Under the pieces are notes generated by a model. It was not told where the DNA came from and searched no databases. It saw only the letters and a list, made by a program, of their open reading frames with translations. A program made the position numbers and the translations under genes. A stretch of DNA of 34,264 nucleotides from Nonomuraea longispora (lineage in GTDB: Bacteria > Actinomycetota > Actinomycetes > Streptosporangiales > Streptosporangiaceae). This document shows positions 10,276 through 17,617 of this stretch, in pieces. The stretch lies in contig NZ_SMJZ01000082.1 in assembly GCF_004348345.1 (NCBI RefSeq), positions 1-34,264 on the forward strand. Direction: 5' to 3'. Position 1 is the stretch's first letter. Every line of letters starts with the position of its first letter.

Positions 10276-12144
10276 GTGGATCATTCCAACCACACCACCC
10301 TTCTTCAGGCAGGCGGCCATCTGGCCATCTCCGAGAGAATGCGAGACCTGCTGCAGCGCGCCTCCCAGGATCACGTCTACGAGCAGCGCACCCAGGGCGC
10401 CATGCTCGACGAGATCCGCCAGCGGCTGGAGGGCATGGAGTGGCTCCTGCGCGAGGTGCGCGAGCGCGAGCTCGGCGGCCTGAGCGGCACACTGGAGGCG
10501 GTCAACGGGCGGCTCGACGACATCACCGCCAAGCCACCGATGTGGGCCGAGGGCCTGGCGCAGCACGTGGAGGCGGTCCGCGACCACGTCGACGCCGTCG
10601 GCGAGCGGGTGGGCGGCGTGGACGCCCGCGTCGCCCCCGTGGCCGAGCTGCCCACCATACGGGCCGACGTCGGCACCGTGGGCGAGGGCGTCGACGAGGC
10701 GCTCGACCGGCTGAAGGCGGTGCTCGACACCGCCGACGGCATCACCAAGGGCATGTCCGACTTCGCCGCCAGGCTGACCACGCTCAGCACCAGCATGGAG
10801 GCCGCGGCCGGCCGCTTCACCCGGCTCGACCGGTCGATGGCAGACCTGGCCACCCGCACCGACCGCGTCGAAGGCCTGATCGGCGACCTGTCCGAGGGCA
10901 TCGCCGACTCGTCCGAGCAGCTGAGGGCCGGTCTCGACGCGGTCGAGCAGCGCATGACGGCCCGCCTCGACGAGAGCGACCAGCGCCTGACCGCCCGCCT
11001 CGACGAGGCCGGCAGACACCTCACCACCCGGCTCGACGAGACCGACGAGCGGCTCACCGTGCGCCTGGAGGGCACCGACCGGCGCCTGACCGCCCGCCTC
11101 GACGAGACCGACCAGCGGCTGGCCAGGAGCCTCGTCGAGGCCGACGAACGGCTCGCCATCCGGCTCAAGGAGGCCGACGCCCAGCTCACCGGCCACCTGT
11201 CCGACGTCGAGCAGCGGCTCACCGCGAGGCTCGACGAGACCGACCGCCACCTCGCCGTGCAGCTCGGCGAGAGCGAGCAGCGCCTGACCGCCCGGCTCGG
11301 CGGCGTCGACGCCCGGCTTGAGCGGGCCGAGAGCACGCTGTCCGGCCTCGACGCCAAGGTCACCGACTTCGGCGGCCGGCTGGAGTCCGCCGGCGAGAGC
11401 CTGGCCGACATCGACACCAGGGTCGACGGCATCGACACCCGGCTGGGCGGCGTCGACAAGCACCTCACCTCGGTGGACGGCCGCCTCGGCGGGGTCGACA
11501 AGCGCCTGGGCATCCTCGACGGCCACCTGGGCCGCCACGACGACCGCTTCGACGCGCTCGACGTGCGCGTCGACGCCCGTTTCACCGCGCTCGACGAGCG
11601 CATGGCCGCCACCGACCAGCGCGTGGGCGAGAGCACCACCCGCACCGAGGGCCGCTTCAACCGGCTCGACAGCCAGGTGGACGCCATCGACGAGCGTCTC
11701 GGCGAGGCCGAAGAGCACCTGAGCAGCCGCTTCGACGCCATCGACGGCCACCTCGGAGGGCTCGACAGCCGCTTCAACGTCCTCGACACCCACGTCAACG
11801 GCCTGGCCACCCGCGCCGCGCAGGCCAGCGAGCACCTGGAGGCCGTCGACGACCGCATCGAGTCGGTGAGCCAGCGCGTCGGCCAGCTGCCCGCGGCCAT
11901 CCCGGAGCGGGTCGGCGAGCTGATCCGCTCGCAGACCGGCGACCAGGCCGAGCGCCTTGCCGACGCCGCCGGCGTGCTCACCGAGCTGGTCCGCACCCGT
12001 CCCGACCGCGACGAGTTGGCCGAGACGGTCACCGGCATCGTCCAGCCCGCCGCCGACGACCTCAACAAGCGGCTCGGGGCCCTGGAGGAGACCATGCTGG
12101 CGCTGGCCGAGGCCCTGCTCCGCCCCACCAGGGCGAAGGACTGA
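10276..12144 (+). CDS. Large coiled-coil protein with 11-residue repeats
   Basis: A 622-residue acidic protein with no signal peptide or membrane segment, hence probably cytosolic. Residues 18-66 form an amphipathic helix (SERMRDLLQRASQDHVYEQR). Residues 226-346 are eleven consecutive 11-residue units of the type RLTARLDETDQ, and residues 380-510 continue with mixed 7- and 11-residue units of the type RLGGVDK, HLGGLDSRF, RFDALDV. Such hendecad/heptad mixtures form long straight coiled coils or amphipathic helices that can bind membranes or filaments. No enzymatic motif is visible and I recognise no named family; a scaffold or cytoskeletal role is inference. The GTG start is set by GAAGGAG 6 bp upstream. 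A terminator follows at 12151. Confidence 0.85.
   Translation: MDHSNHTTLLQAGGHLAISERMRDLLQRASQDHVYEQRTQGAMLDEIRQRLEGMEWLLREVRERELGGLSGTLEAVNGRLDDITAKPPMWAEGLAQHVEAVRDHVDAVGERVGGVDARVAPVAELPTIRADVGTVGEGVDEALDRLKAVLDTADGITKGMSDFAARLTTLSTSMEAAAGRFTRLDRSMADLATRTDRVEGLIGDLSEGIADSSEQLRAGLDAVEQRMTARLDESDQRLTARLDEAGRHLTTRLDETDERLTVRLEGTDRRLTARLDETDQRLARSLVEADERLAIRLKEADAQLTGHLSDVEQRLTARLDETDRHLAVQLGESEQRLTARLGGVDARLERAESTLSGLDAKVTDFGGRLESAGESLADIDTRVDGIDTRLGGVDKHLTSVDGRLGGVDKRLGILDGHLGRHDDRFDALDVRVDARFTALDERMAATDQRVGESTTRTEGRFNRLDSQVDAIDERLGEAEEHLSSRFDAIDGHLGGLDSRFNVLDTHVNGLATRAAQASEHLEAVDDRIESVSQRVGQLPAAIPERVGELIRSQTGDQAERLADAAGVLTELVRTRPDRDELAETVTGIVQPAADDLNKRLGALEETMLALAEALLRPTRAKD
10951..11313 (+). 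repeat. Eleven 33-bp tandem coding repeats
   Basis: In-frame 33-bp units encode consecutive 11-mers of consensus R-L-T-A-R-L-D-E-T-D-(Q/R) at residues 226-346. Position 2 is almost always Leu, position 6 Leu, and positions 7-10 acidic or polar. Copies differ at the DNA level, so the array is old rather than a recent slippage product. Confidence 0.85.
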
Positions 12145-12150
12145 CCGCTC

Positions 12151-12179
12151 CGCGGGCACGCCTCTCCGGCCTGCCCGCG
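12151..12179 (+). terminator. Terminator after the coiled-coil gene
   Basis: Perfect 8-bp inverted repeat CGCGGGCA / TGCCCGCG with a 13-bp loop, starting 7 bp after the stop at 12144. No T-tract. Confidence 0.6.
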
Positions 12180-12248
12180 CCCACGTACGCACCCTCCAGA
12201 GCCCGCGCGGGGAAAATCCCTCGCGACGGGGGTCGCCTCGATGTCACC

Positions 12249-13106
12249 ATGCGGATCATGAGTACCCGGCTACGCGCGATCGCACGAGACACGGTCGCTA
12301 CCGTCGAACAGGGCGGTTACACGTCGCCAGGTGGCCAATGGGTGTCTCTCGCCGACGACGTCGCCCATGCTCTGGCGGGCACCCGGCTCTACCTTCCCGA
12401 GGAGGACCTGGACACGGCCCTGGGCGACGCGGAGGCCGAGCAGGAGATTCCGGGTCCTCGCATCGAGGTCACGAATGAGTCCACCCTGCAGGCGGCCCGA
12501 GCCATGGCGGGCGACGGCACCGACCCGGCCTGCCTGGTCTTCGCCTCGGCCAAGAACCCCGGCGGCGGGTTCATCACCGGCGCCCAGGCACAGGAGGAGA
12601 GCCTGGCCAGGGCATCGGCGCTGTACGCCTGCCTCACCGCTGTCCCGCAGTTCTACGCCTACCACCGCGCCCAAGGCGACCTGCGTTACAGCGACCGCGT
12701 CATCTATTCGCCCGGTGTGCCGGTCTTCCGCGACGACAAGGGCCGCCTGCTCGACGAGCCGTATCGCGTGGCGTTCCTGACCGCGGCCGCGCCCAACGCA
12801 CGGGCCATCGCACGCAACCAGCCGCAGGTGGCGGGCAGCATACCGGCCGCGCTGTGGACACGGGCCGTTCGTGTGCTCGATGTGGCGCAGGCCCATGGCC
12901 ACCGCCGGCTGGTGCTCGGAGCGTGGGGGTGCGGGGTGTTCGGCAACGAGCCCCGGCTGGTCGCCGACACGTTCGCCCGGGCGCTGGCCACACGCAACCG
13001 CTTCGACCACATTCGCTTCGCCGTACTGGACCGACAGCCTGGCACGCCGACCTACGCCGCGTTCGCCCGCGTCTTGTCCAACGAAGAGAGCGCAGACTTC
13101 CAGTAG
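12249..13106 (+). CDS. Bacterial-type poly(ADP-ribose) glycohydrolase (TIGR02452 family)
   Basis: A 285-residue macrodomain-fold protein expected to hydrolyse ribose-ribose bonds of poly(ADP-ribose). The PARG signature GGG-X7-QEE is intact: Gly105-107 in AKNPGGGFITGAQ and Gln115, Glu116, Glu117, the last Glu being catalytic. Further family segments are SDRVIYSPGVPVFRDD, VAFLTAAAPNA and LVLGAWGCGVFGNEP. Length is normal for the family. The start is ATG 12249 or ATG 12258 (MSTRLRAIARDT); neither has a ribosome-binding site. No ADP-ribosyltransferase is encoded beside it, so it is an orphan here. It is convergent with tsaD. Confidence 0.92.
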   Translation: MRIMSTRLRAIARDTVATVEQGGYTSPGGQWVSLADDVAHALAGTRLYLPEEDLDTALGDAEAEQEIPGPRIEVTNESTLQAARAMAGDGTDPACLVFASAKNPGGGFITGAQAQEESLARASALYACLTAVPQFYAYHRAQGDLRYSDRVIYSPGVPVFRDDKGRLLDEPYRVAFLTAAAPNARAIARNQPQVAGSIPAALWTRAVRVLDVAQAHGHRRLVLGAWGCGVFGNEPRLVADTFARALATRNRFDHIRFAVLDRQPGTPTYAAFARVLSNEESADFQ

Positions 13107-13162
13107 CGAACGGCGCTGCGACCCGGCCGGACTTCCCGGAAGACCAGAACGGGACAGAGCAC

Positions 13163-13180
13163 AGGCGTCTCACAACGCCT
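13163..13180 (-). terminator. Hairpin directly after tsaD
   Basis: AGGCGT and ACGCCT form a perfect 6-bp stem with a 6-bp loop immediately beyond the tsaD stop, between convergent genes. Probable terminator of the tsaB-rimI-tsaD operon. Confidence 0.5.
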
Positions 13181-14212
13181 TCAGACGTGGACCGTCGTGA
13201 TCGGCAGCGAGGAGTCAGCCGGGATCTCCAGGGCCGAAGGGGTGACTCCGGCCGCGACCAGGTCGGACCCGAGAGCCGCGACCATGGCGCCGTTGTCGGT
13301 GCACAACCCCGGCCGCGGCACCCGCAGGCGCACGCCTGCCGCCTCGCACCGCTCCTGCGCCAGCGCGCGCAGCCGGGAGTTGGCCGCCACGCCGCCGCCG
13401 ATCAGCAGGTCGTCCACCCCGTATTTCCCGCACGCCTGCAACGCCTTGCGGGTCAGTACGTCGACCACGGCCTCCTGGAAGGAGGCCGCCACGTCGGGCA
13501 CGTGCACGGACTGCCCTGACGCCTCACGGGTCTCGACCCAGCGCGCCACGGCCGTCTTGAGCCCGGAGAAGGAGAAGTCGAGCGTGCCGTCGTCGATCTT
13601 GCCCCGGGGGAAGGCGATCGCCGCGCCGGAGCCCTCGCGGGCCGCCCTGTCGATGTGCGGCCCTCCGGGGAAGGGCAGCCCCAGCACGCGCGCCACCTTG
13701 TCGAACGCCTCACCGGCCGCGTCGTCCACGGTGGAACCGAGCGAGATCACGTCTTCGGCGACGTCGGGCACGAGCAGCAGCGACGAGTGGCCGCCCGAGA
13801 CGAGCATCGCGACGCACGGCTTGGGCAGCGGCCCGTGCTCCAGCTGGTCGACGGCGACGTGGGCGGCCAGGTGGTTGACGCCGTAGAGGGGCACGCCGAG
13901 GCCGAGCGCGTAGGACTTGGCCGCGGCCACCCCGACCAGCAGCGCGCCGGCGAGCCCTGGGCCCGCGGTCACGGCGACGGCGTCGATGTCGGAGAAGGCG
14001 AGCCCGGCCTCTGAGAGCGCCGCCTCCACGGTCGGCGTCATGGCCTCCAGGTGGGCGCGCGAGGCGACCTCGGGCACCACGCCGCCGAACCTCGCGTGCT
14101 CGTCCATGCTGGAGGCGATGGTGTTGGCCAGCAGCGTGTGGCCTCTGACGATGCCGATGCCGGTCTCGTCGCAGGAGGTCTCGATCCCCAGGACCAGCGG
14201 TTCGTCAGCCAT
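13181..14212 (-). CDS. tsaD: tRNA N6-adenosine threonylcarbamoyltransferase TsaD
   Basis: A 343-residue ASKHA-fold protein that transfers the threonylcarbamoyl group to A37 of ANN-decoding tRNAs, with TsaB and TsaE. Motifs: [13 protein letters not shown] at residues 8-20, [15 protein letters not shown] near 80-94, the metal-binding NHLAAH with His114 and His118, [11 protein letters not shown], and [14 protein letters not shown] in the C-terminal half. Its start overlaps the end of rimI by 8 bp (ATGGCTGA), so translation is coupled. Confidence 0.97.
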   Translation of the reverse strand: MADEPLVLGIETSCDETGIGIVRGHTLLANTIASSMDEHARFGGVVPEVASRAHLEAMTPTVEAALSEAGLAFSDIDAVAVTAGPGLAGALLVGVAAAKSYALGLGVPLYGVNHLAAHVAVDQLEHGPLPKPCVAMLVSGGHSSLLLVPDVAEDVISLGSTVDDAAGEAFDKVARVLGLPFPGGPHIDRAAREGSGAAIAFPRGKIDDGTLDFSFSGLKTAVARWVETREASGQSVHVPDVAASFQEAVVDVLTRKALQACGKYGVDDLLIGGGVAANSRLRALAQERCEAAGVRLRVPRPGLCTDNGAMVAALGSDLVAAGVTPSALEIPADSSLPITTVHV

Positions 14213-14651
14213 TGAGCTTCCTTCTCATCATGATCGCGTCGGTGCCGTCGTCGTAGTAGCGGCGTCGGGTGCCGATCTCCTCGAACCCGAAGTGCCGGTA
14301 GACCGTCTGCGCGCGTGCGTTGTCGGCGCGTACTTCGAGGAAGATCTCGCGCGCTCCCCTGCGGTGCGCCTCGGCCAGCAGCTCGGTGAGCATCGCGCTG
14401 CCGATGCCGGTGCCCTGGTGTTTCTCCAGCACCGCGATGGTCTGGACGTCGGCCTGGTCGGCCGCGGCGGCGAGCCCGGCGTAGGCCACGATCTCGTCGT
14501 CGACCAGAGCCACCACGTAGTGGCGCGAGCGCGGCATGTCGGCCAGCTCGCCGCGCATCATGCCCTCGCTCCACGCGTCGAGCGGGAAAGTGGCCTGTTC
14601 GATCGACATGACCGCCGGCAGGTCGGCCTCGGTCATCAGCCTGAGCTTCAC
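14205..14651 (-). CDS. rimI: Ribosomal-protein-alanine N-acetyltransferase RimI
   Basis: A 148-residue GNAT acetyltransferase, predicted to acetylate N-terminal amino groups, classically that of ribosomal protein S18. The acetyl-CoA site is seen as [17 protein letters not shown] (Q/R-x-x-G-x-G/A) and motif B as [33 protein letters not shown] at 14651 overlaps the tsaB stop as GTGA, and the C-terminal end overlaps tsaD by 8 bp; the conserved order tsaB-rimI-tsaD is kept. The frame is open further 5' but that lies inside tsaB. Confidence 0.95.
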   Translation of the reverse strand: MKLRLMTEADLPAVMSIEQATFPLDAWSEGMMRGELADMPRSRHYVVALVDDEIVAYAGLAAAADQADVQTIAVLEKHQGTGIGSAMLTELLAEAHRRGAREIFLEVRADNARAQTVYRHFGFEEIGTRRRYYDDGTDAIMMRRKLNG

Positions 14652-15295
14652 GCCGTCACCCTCTTCGGCGCGCCCGGCACCACGGCGTCGGGCCTGCGCA
14701 GGTAGATCGGACGGGGCGGGTCGAGCGTGATGCCCGCGGCGAGCCGCTCGGCCGCGAGCGCGGCCAGCGCCCCGGCGCTCGGGTAGGGGGACACATCGCT
14801 CCGCTCCCCCAATATGTCGGGATAAAGCGCGGCACCGGCTCCCACGACCGGCAGCCCCTCCACCGGCACCTCGGCGGGCCGGTCGACGGACGGCCCTTCC
14901 ACCCGGGTGCGCACGTCGGTGTAACGCGCCCAGAACACCTCTTTGCGCCGCGCGTCGGTGGCCACCAGGAACGGCTCCGCCAGGCCGCTGCCGAAGGCGA
15001 GCGCGTCGAGCGTGCACACGCCGTAGGAGGGCACGCCCAGCGTGGCGGACAACCCCTGCGCGGTCATCAGGCCGACACGCAGCCCGGTGTAGGGCCCGGG
15101 ACCGCTGCCCGCCACGACGGCCGTGACGTCGCGCACCGAGGCCCCCGACTCGGTCAGGACCCGTTGGACGGTCGGGGCGAGCAGCTCACCGTGGCGCCGG
15201 GCGTCGACCGTCGTCGACTCGGCGAGCACCCGCTCCCCGTCGTGGAGCGCGGCGGTGACGGCGGGTGTCGCGGTATCAAAGGCCAGGACCAGCAC
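14648..15295 (-). CDS. tsaB: tRNA threonylcarbamoyladenosine biosynthesis protein TsaB
   Basis: A 215-residue inactive-type ASKHA protein that pairs with TsaD in t6A formation. Landmarks: VLAFDTATPAVTAAL at the N-terminus, the HGELLAPTVQRVL segment, and AGSGPGPYTGLRVGLMTAQGLS near residues 65-85. GTG at 15295 is the start; TACGCT 8 bp upstream suggests a leaderless transcript, so the operon tsaB-rimI-tsaD has its own promoter apart from tsaE, which lies 1.9 kb away beyond a pseudogene and a sortase pair. Confidence 0.95.
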   Translation of the reverse strand: MLVLAFDTATPAVTAALHDGERVLAESTTVDARRHGELLAPTVQRVLTESGASVRDVTAVVAGSGPGPYTGLRVGLMTAQGLSATLGVPSYGVCTLDALAFGSGLAEPFLVATDARRKEVFWARYTDVRTRVEGPSVDRPAEVPVEGLPVVGAGAALYPDILGERSDVSPYPSAGALAALAAERLAAGITLDPPRPIYLRRPDAVVPGAPKRVTA

Positions 15296-15303
15296 GACTG
15301 TCT

Positions 15304-15309
15304 AGCGTA
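15304..15309 (-). promoter_or_regulatory. Leaderless-type -10 box for tsaB
   Basis: On the minus strand TACGCT is followed by 8 bp and the GTG start of tsaB at 15295. No ribosome-binding site lies between. Confidence 0.45.
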
Positions 15310-15414
15310 CCCGCCGTAGGTGTCTCTCCCGGCCGTGAGCGAGCACGAGCAGGACGGTCCGCCCGCCCAGCGCGTACGCCTCCAGAGGCCCGTGGGAGCC
15401 CGTGTGAGGGGCCG

Positions 15415-15745
15415 TCAGGCCCAGCCCGTACGCCGCCGCAGCCAGTCGAGCGCCACGACGCCCTGCGCCCGCTGGAACGCCCTGACCGTGGGAAGGCCGG
15501 GCGGGCCGGGCATGCGGCCCTGGCAGACGAAGTAGCCGGCCATGGCCGCGACCACCGCGGTGATGGCGGGATCGGGGTCGGTGCACAGCTCGTACGGCGG
15601 CGGCCGGAGAGAAGCCGCCGGGCTGCGTGGTCGCCTCGGCCACGGGATCGCCGAGGAACCGTTCGACCGCCGCTCGCACCGGCGGGTGCACGCCGTGCCA
15701 CGGCACCCGGACGCCGGACGCGGGCGGGTTGCTCTCCGCATTCAT
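15415..15745 (-). pseudogene. Aminoglycoside phosphotransferase-family gene with its middle deleted
   Basis: From ATG 15745 the first 49 codons read like the N-terminus of an APH-family kinase (VPWHGVHPPVRAAVERFLGD, then TTQPGGFSPAA). Just after this, at about 15596, the reading moves to another frame and continues with what looks like the family's extreme C-terminus: DPDPAITAVVAAMAGYFV, GPPGLPTVRAFQRAQG and VALDWLRRRTGW, ending at a TGA at 15415. About 200 residues, including the HxDxxxxN catalytic loop and the metal-binding DW, are missing, and the two ends are out of frame. Both parts keep strongly G/C-ending codons. The assignment rests on pattern memory of actinobacterial homologues. Confidence 0.7.
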
Positions 15746-15776
15746 GTCCTCATCGTCCCGGAGGGCGCAACCGATT

Positions 15777-16313
15777 TCAGGCGGGGGACGCGTACACGAT
15801 GACGTTGTCCAGGTATTCGCCCTTGGCGTAGTCGAACTTGCCGCCGCAGGTGACCAGCTTGAGCCCGTCCTCGACGTAGACCCGCTTGGCGGGGAAGGCG
15901 TCCTTGTGCACCTGCTCGATGCCGTCCACCTTGAATGTCACGGTCTTGCCGTCGCTGCGTTCCACCTTGACGGTCTCGCCCTTGCGTAAGTTCCGCAGCT
16001 TGTAGAACACGGCCGGCGCCGTCTTGGTGTCGACGTGGCCGATGATGACCGAGGCCCCCTTCTCTCCGGGCACGGCGCTGCCGGTGAACCAGCCGGCCAT
16101 CTTCGGCTTCTCGTAGGGCGGCAGCTCGATCTCGCCGTTCTTCAGCAGGTCGAGCTCCATCAGCGGGGCCTCGACGTCGATCGACGGAATGTCGATGCTC
16201 TCCGGTACGACGGCTTTCGCGGGGGTGGTGCCGGTCTTGAGGTTGTTGCCGAACGCGACCAGCAGCAGTCCCGTCACGGCGCCCGCGAGCACCACCCGTC
16301 CTGGACGGGCCAT
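15777..16313 (-). CDS. Class F sortase
   Basis: A 178-residue membrane-anchored transpeptidase: hydrophobic segment at residues 7-21, then an extracytoplasmic sortase beta-barrel. Catalytic His93 lies in VIIGHVDT and Cys156 in LKLVTCGG. The third catalytic residue, an Arg that I would expect around residue 168 near the last strand, is not seen: the sequence reads GEYLDNVIVYA, with Leu168. Class F enzymes join sorting-signal proteins to the envelope; no LPxTG substrate is encoded in the window. It follows the lipoprotein gene by 3 bp, so the two form an operon. Confidence 0.92.
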   Translation of the reverse strand: MARPGRVVLAGAVTGLLLVAFGNNLKTGTTPAKAVVPESIDIPSIDVEAPLMELDLLKNGEIELPPYEKPKMAGWFTGSAVPGEKGASVIIGHVDTKTAPAVFYKLRNLRKGETVKVERSDGKTVTFKVDGIEQVHKDAFPAKRVYVEDGLKLVTCGGKFDYAKGEYLDNVIVYASPA

Positions 16314-16316
16314 GGT

Positions 16317-17000
16317 CTATGCCTTACGGCGCTTGACCGCTATGCCGACGCCGGCGGCCAGCGCCAGCGCTATCAGCGCGCCGGCGGGGCCGAGCGGGAT
16401 CGACGACTCGTCGCTCGCGTCCTTCGCGTACGTGCCGCCGCCGCCCGCCTTGGGTGCCTTGCTGGGCAGTCCTGTCGGGTCGTCGTCGGGCTCGGCCGCG
16501 ACGATCCTGAGCGTGGCCCTGCCCATGTCGTTGGTGCCGTCGCACTTGACGTCGACGCGGTAGCTGCCGCGCCGGACCGTACCGGAGACCTGCGCGTCGC
16601 CGCGCACCCAGGGCGAGCCGTTGGCCGGCGTCGCGGTCGGGGTGGGGGTGACCGACGCGGCGGGGACCGGGTTGAGCGTGACGCCGTTGACGAACGCCTT
16701 GGACGTGGCGGTGCCGGTGTGGGCGGGACCTCCGGTCGGGACCGGGCAGTTGGCGAGGATCCACACCGTGGACGTCTCGCCCGCGGTGACGCGGTCGGGG
16801 TTGAGCTGCACCGAGATGGTCTGCCTGGTGGCGGTGGCGCTCGGGCTGCCACTGGCCGTCGGGGCCGCGGTGGTGCCGCTCGCCGTGGGGGTGGGTGTCG
16901 TCGTCGGATCTGCTTCGGCCGAGGCTGTGCAGCCGGTCAGACCGAGAATGACGATGACCCCCGCGTACGCGACTCGCCTGTCCCTGAGCACCGGCCGCAC
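16317..17000 (-). CDS. Lipoprotein with C-terminal membrane segment, partner of the sortase
   Basis: A 227-residue secreted protein. The N-terminus has basic residues, a hydrophobic stretch and the lipobox LTGC with lipidated Cys24. Residues about 25-60 are Thr/Pro/Ser/Ala-rich. A folded region at about 60-170 has Ig-like strands (TISVQLNPDRVTAGETSTVW; GSYRVDVKCDGTND). Residues about 199-222 are a second hydrophobic segment (GPAGALIALALAAGVGIAV) ending in KRRKA, the layout of a sorting signal but without a clear LPxTG (only LPSKA). The start is GTG 17000 or GTG 16991. Function unknown; probably envelope-located and connected with the sortase 3 bp downstream. Confidence 0.8.
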   Translation of the reverse strand: MRPVLRDRRVAYAGVIVILGLTGCTASAEADPTTTPTPTASGTTAAPTASGSPSATATRQTISVQLNPDRVTAGETSTVWILANCPVPTGGPAHTGTATSKAFVNGVTLNPVPAASVTPTPTATPANGSPWVRGDAQVSGTVRRGSYRVDVKCDGTNDMGRATLRIVAAEPDDDPTGLPSKAPKAGGGGTYAKDASDESSIPLGPAGALIALALAAGVGIAVKRRKA

Positions 17001-17061
17001 CCCACTTTGCCGTCTTGCACCTCAGCATCCACCAGAGAGATGGACGTCGCCCCTCCTGATA

Positions 17062-17085
17062 CCCAGAAATTCTGGGCGAACCCTA
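17062..17085 (-). promoter_or_regulatory. Palindrome CCCAGAAATTCTGGG beside a -10 box, upstream of the lipoprotein-sortase operon
   Basis: Perfect 7-bp arms around one central base (17062-17076). On the minus strand TAGGGT (17080-17085) would place the transcription start inside the palindrome, the classical position of a repressor site. A good AGGAGGGG sequence (17052-17059) lies in the same leader but is not spaced for the chosen start. Confidence 0.4.
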
Positions 17086-17158
17086 GCCAACGATCATGAT
17101 TTACATCATCGTCCGGGTACGTCAAGGGTGCCAGCATTGCCGGTACTTGACCGCCGTT

Positions 17159-17617
17159 TTACTCTTCAGGCGGCTCAGGCGGCGTGTCGGCCCATCGTTC
17201 GCCCACGCCGCGCAGGGTCACGACGCGGGCCTCGTCGCCCGCCTCGCGGTCGATGTGGATCTCCAGCCGGTCGTCGGCCAGGCCCTCCACGAGCCCCTCA
17301 CCCCATTCGACGACGGTGACCGACTCCTCCAGCGAGGCGTCCAGGTCGAGGTCGTCCACCTCCAGGTCGCCGCCCAGCCGGTAGGCGTCGACGTGGACGA
17401 GCGGCGGCCCCTCGCGCAGCGACGGGTGCACCCTGGCGATCACGAACGTGGGCGAGGTGATCGGGCCGCGTACTTTGAGCCCTTCCGCGATGCCCTGCAC
17501 GAGCGTGGTCTTGCCGGCGCCGAGCGGGCCCGACAGGACGAGCAGGTCTCCAGGGCGCAGCCGCGCGGCCAGGCGGGCGCCGTAGGCGCGCATGTCCTCC
17601 GGGGTGGCGAGCCGCAC
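17159..17617 (-). CDS. tsaE: tRNA threonylcarbamoyladenosine biosynthesis ATPase TsaE
   Basis: A 152-residue P-loop ATPase that supports turnover of the TsaB-TsaD complex. Walker A is SGPLGAGKTTLVQG with Lys36; ITSPTFVIARVH and the Walker B-like LVHVDAYRLGG follow, and VTVVEWGEGL is the typical TsaE motif near residue 117. The GTG start at 17617 shares one base with the TAG stop of the hydrolase gene (TAGTG), so it is translated from the alr-hydrolase-tsaE operon. Confidence 0.95.
   Translation of the reverse strand: MRLATPEDMRAYGARLAARLRPGDLLVLSGPLGAGKTTLVQGIAEGLKVRGPITSPTFVIARVHPSLREGPPLVHVDAYRLGGDLEVDDLDLDASLEESVTVVEWGEGLVEGLADDRLEIHIDREAGDEARVVTLRGVGERWADTPPEPPEE

Noticed and set aside
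10228-12192. A 654-codon open frame on the minus strand opposite the coiled-coil gene
   Set aside because: Shadow of the repeat gene; the plus-strand frame has a promoter, ribosome-binding site, terminator and regular 11-residue helix periodicity.
15302-15414. Possible continuation of the phosphotransferase gene beyond 15415
   Set aside because: The family C-terminus ends at the TGA at 15415; the frame running further is the shifted one and is not family-like.
16317-17000. Classical LPxTG substrate of the sortase
   Set aside because: Only LPSKA precedes the C-terminal hydrophobic stretch; no LPxTG is present and the N-terminus has a lipobox.
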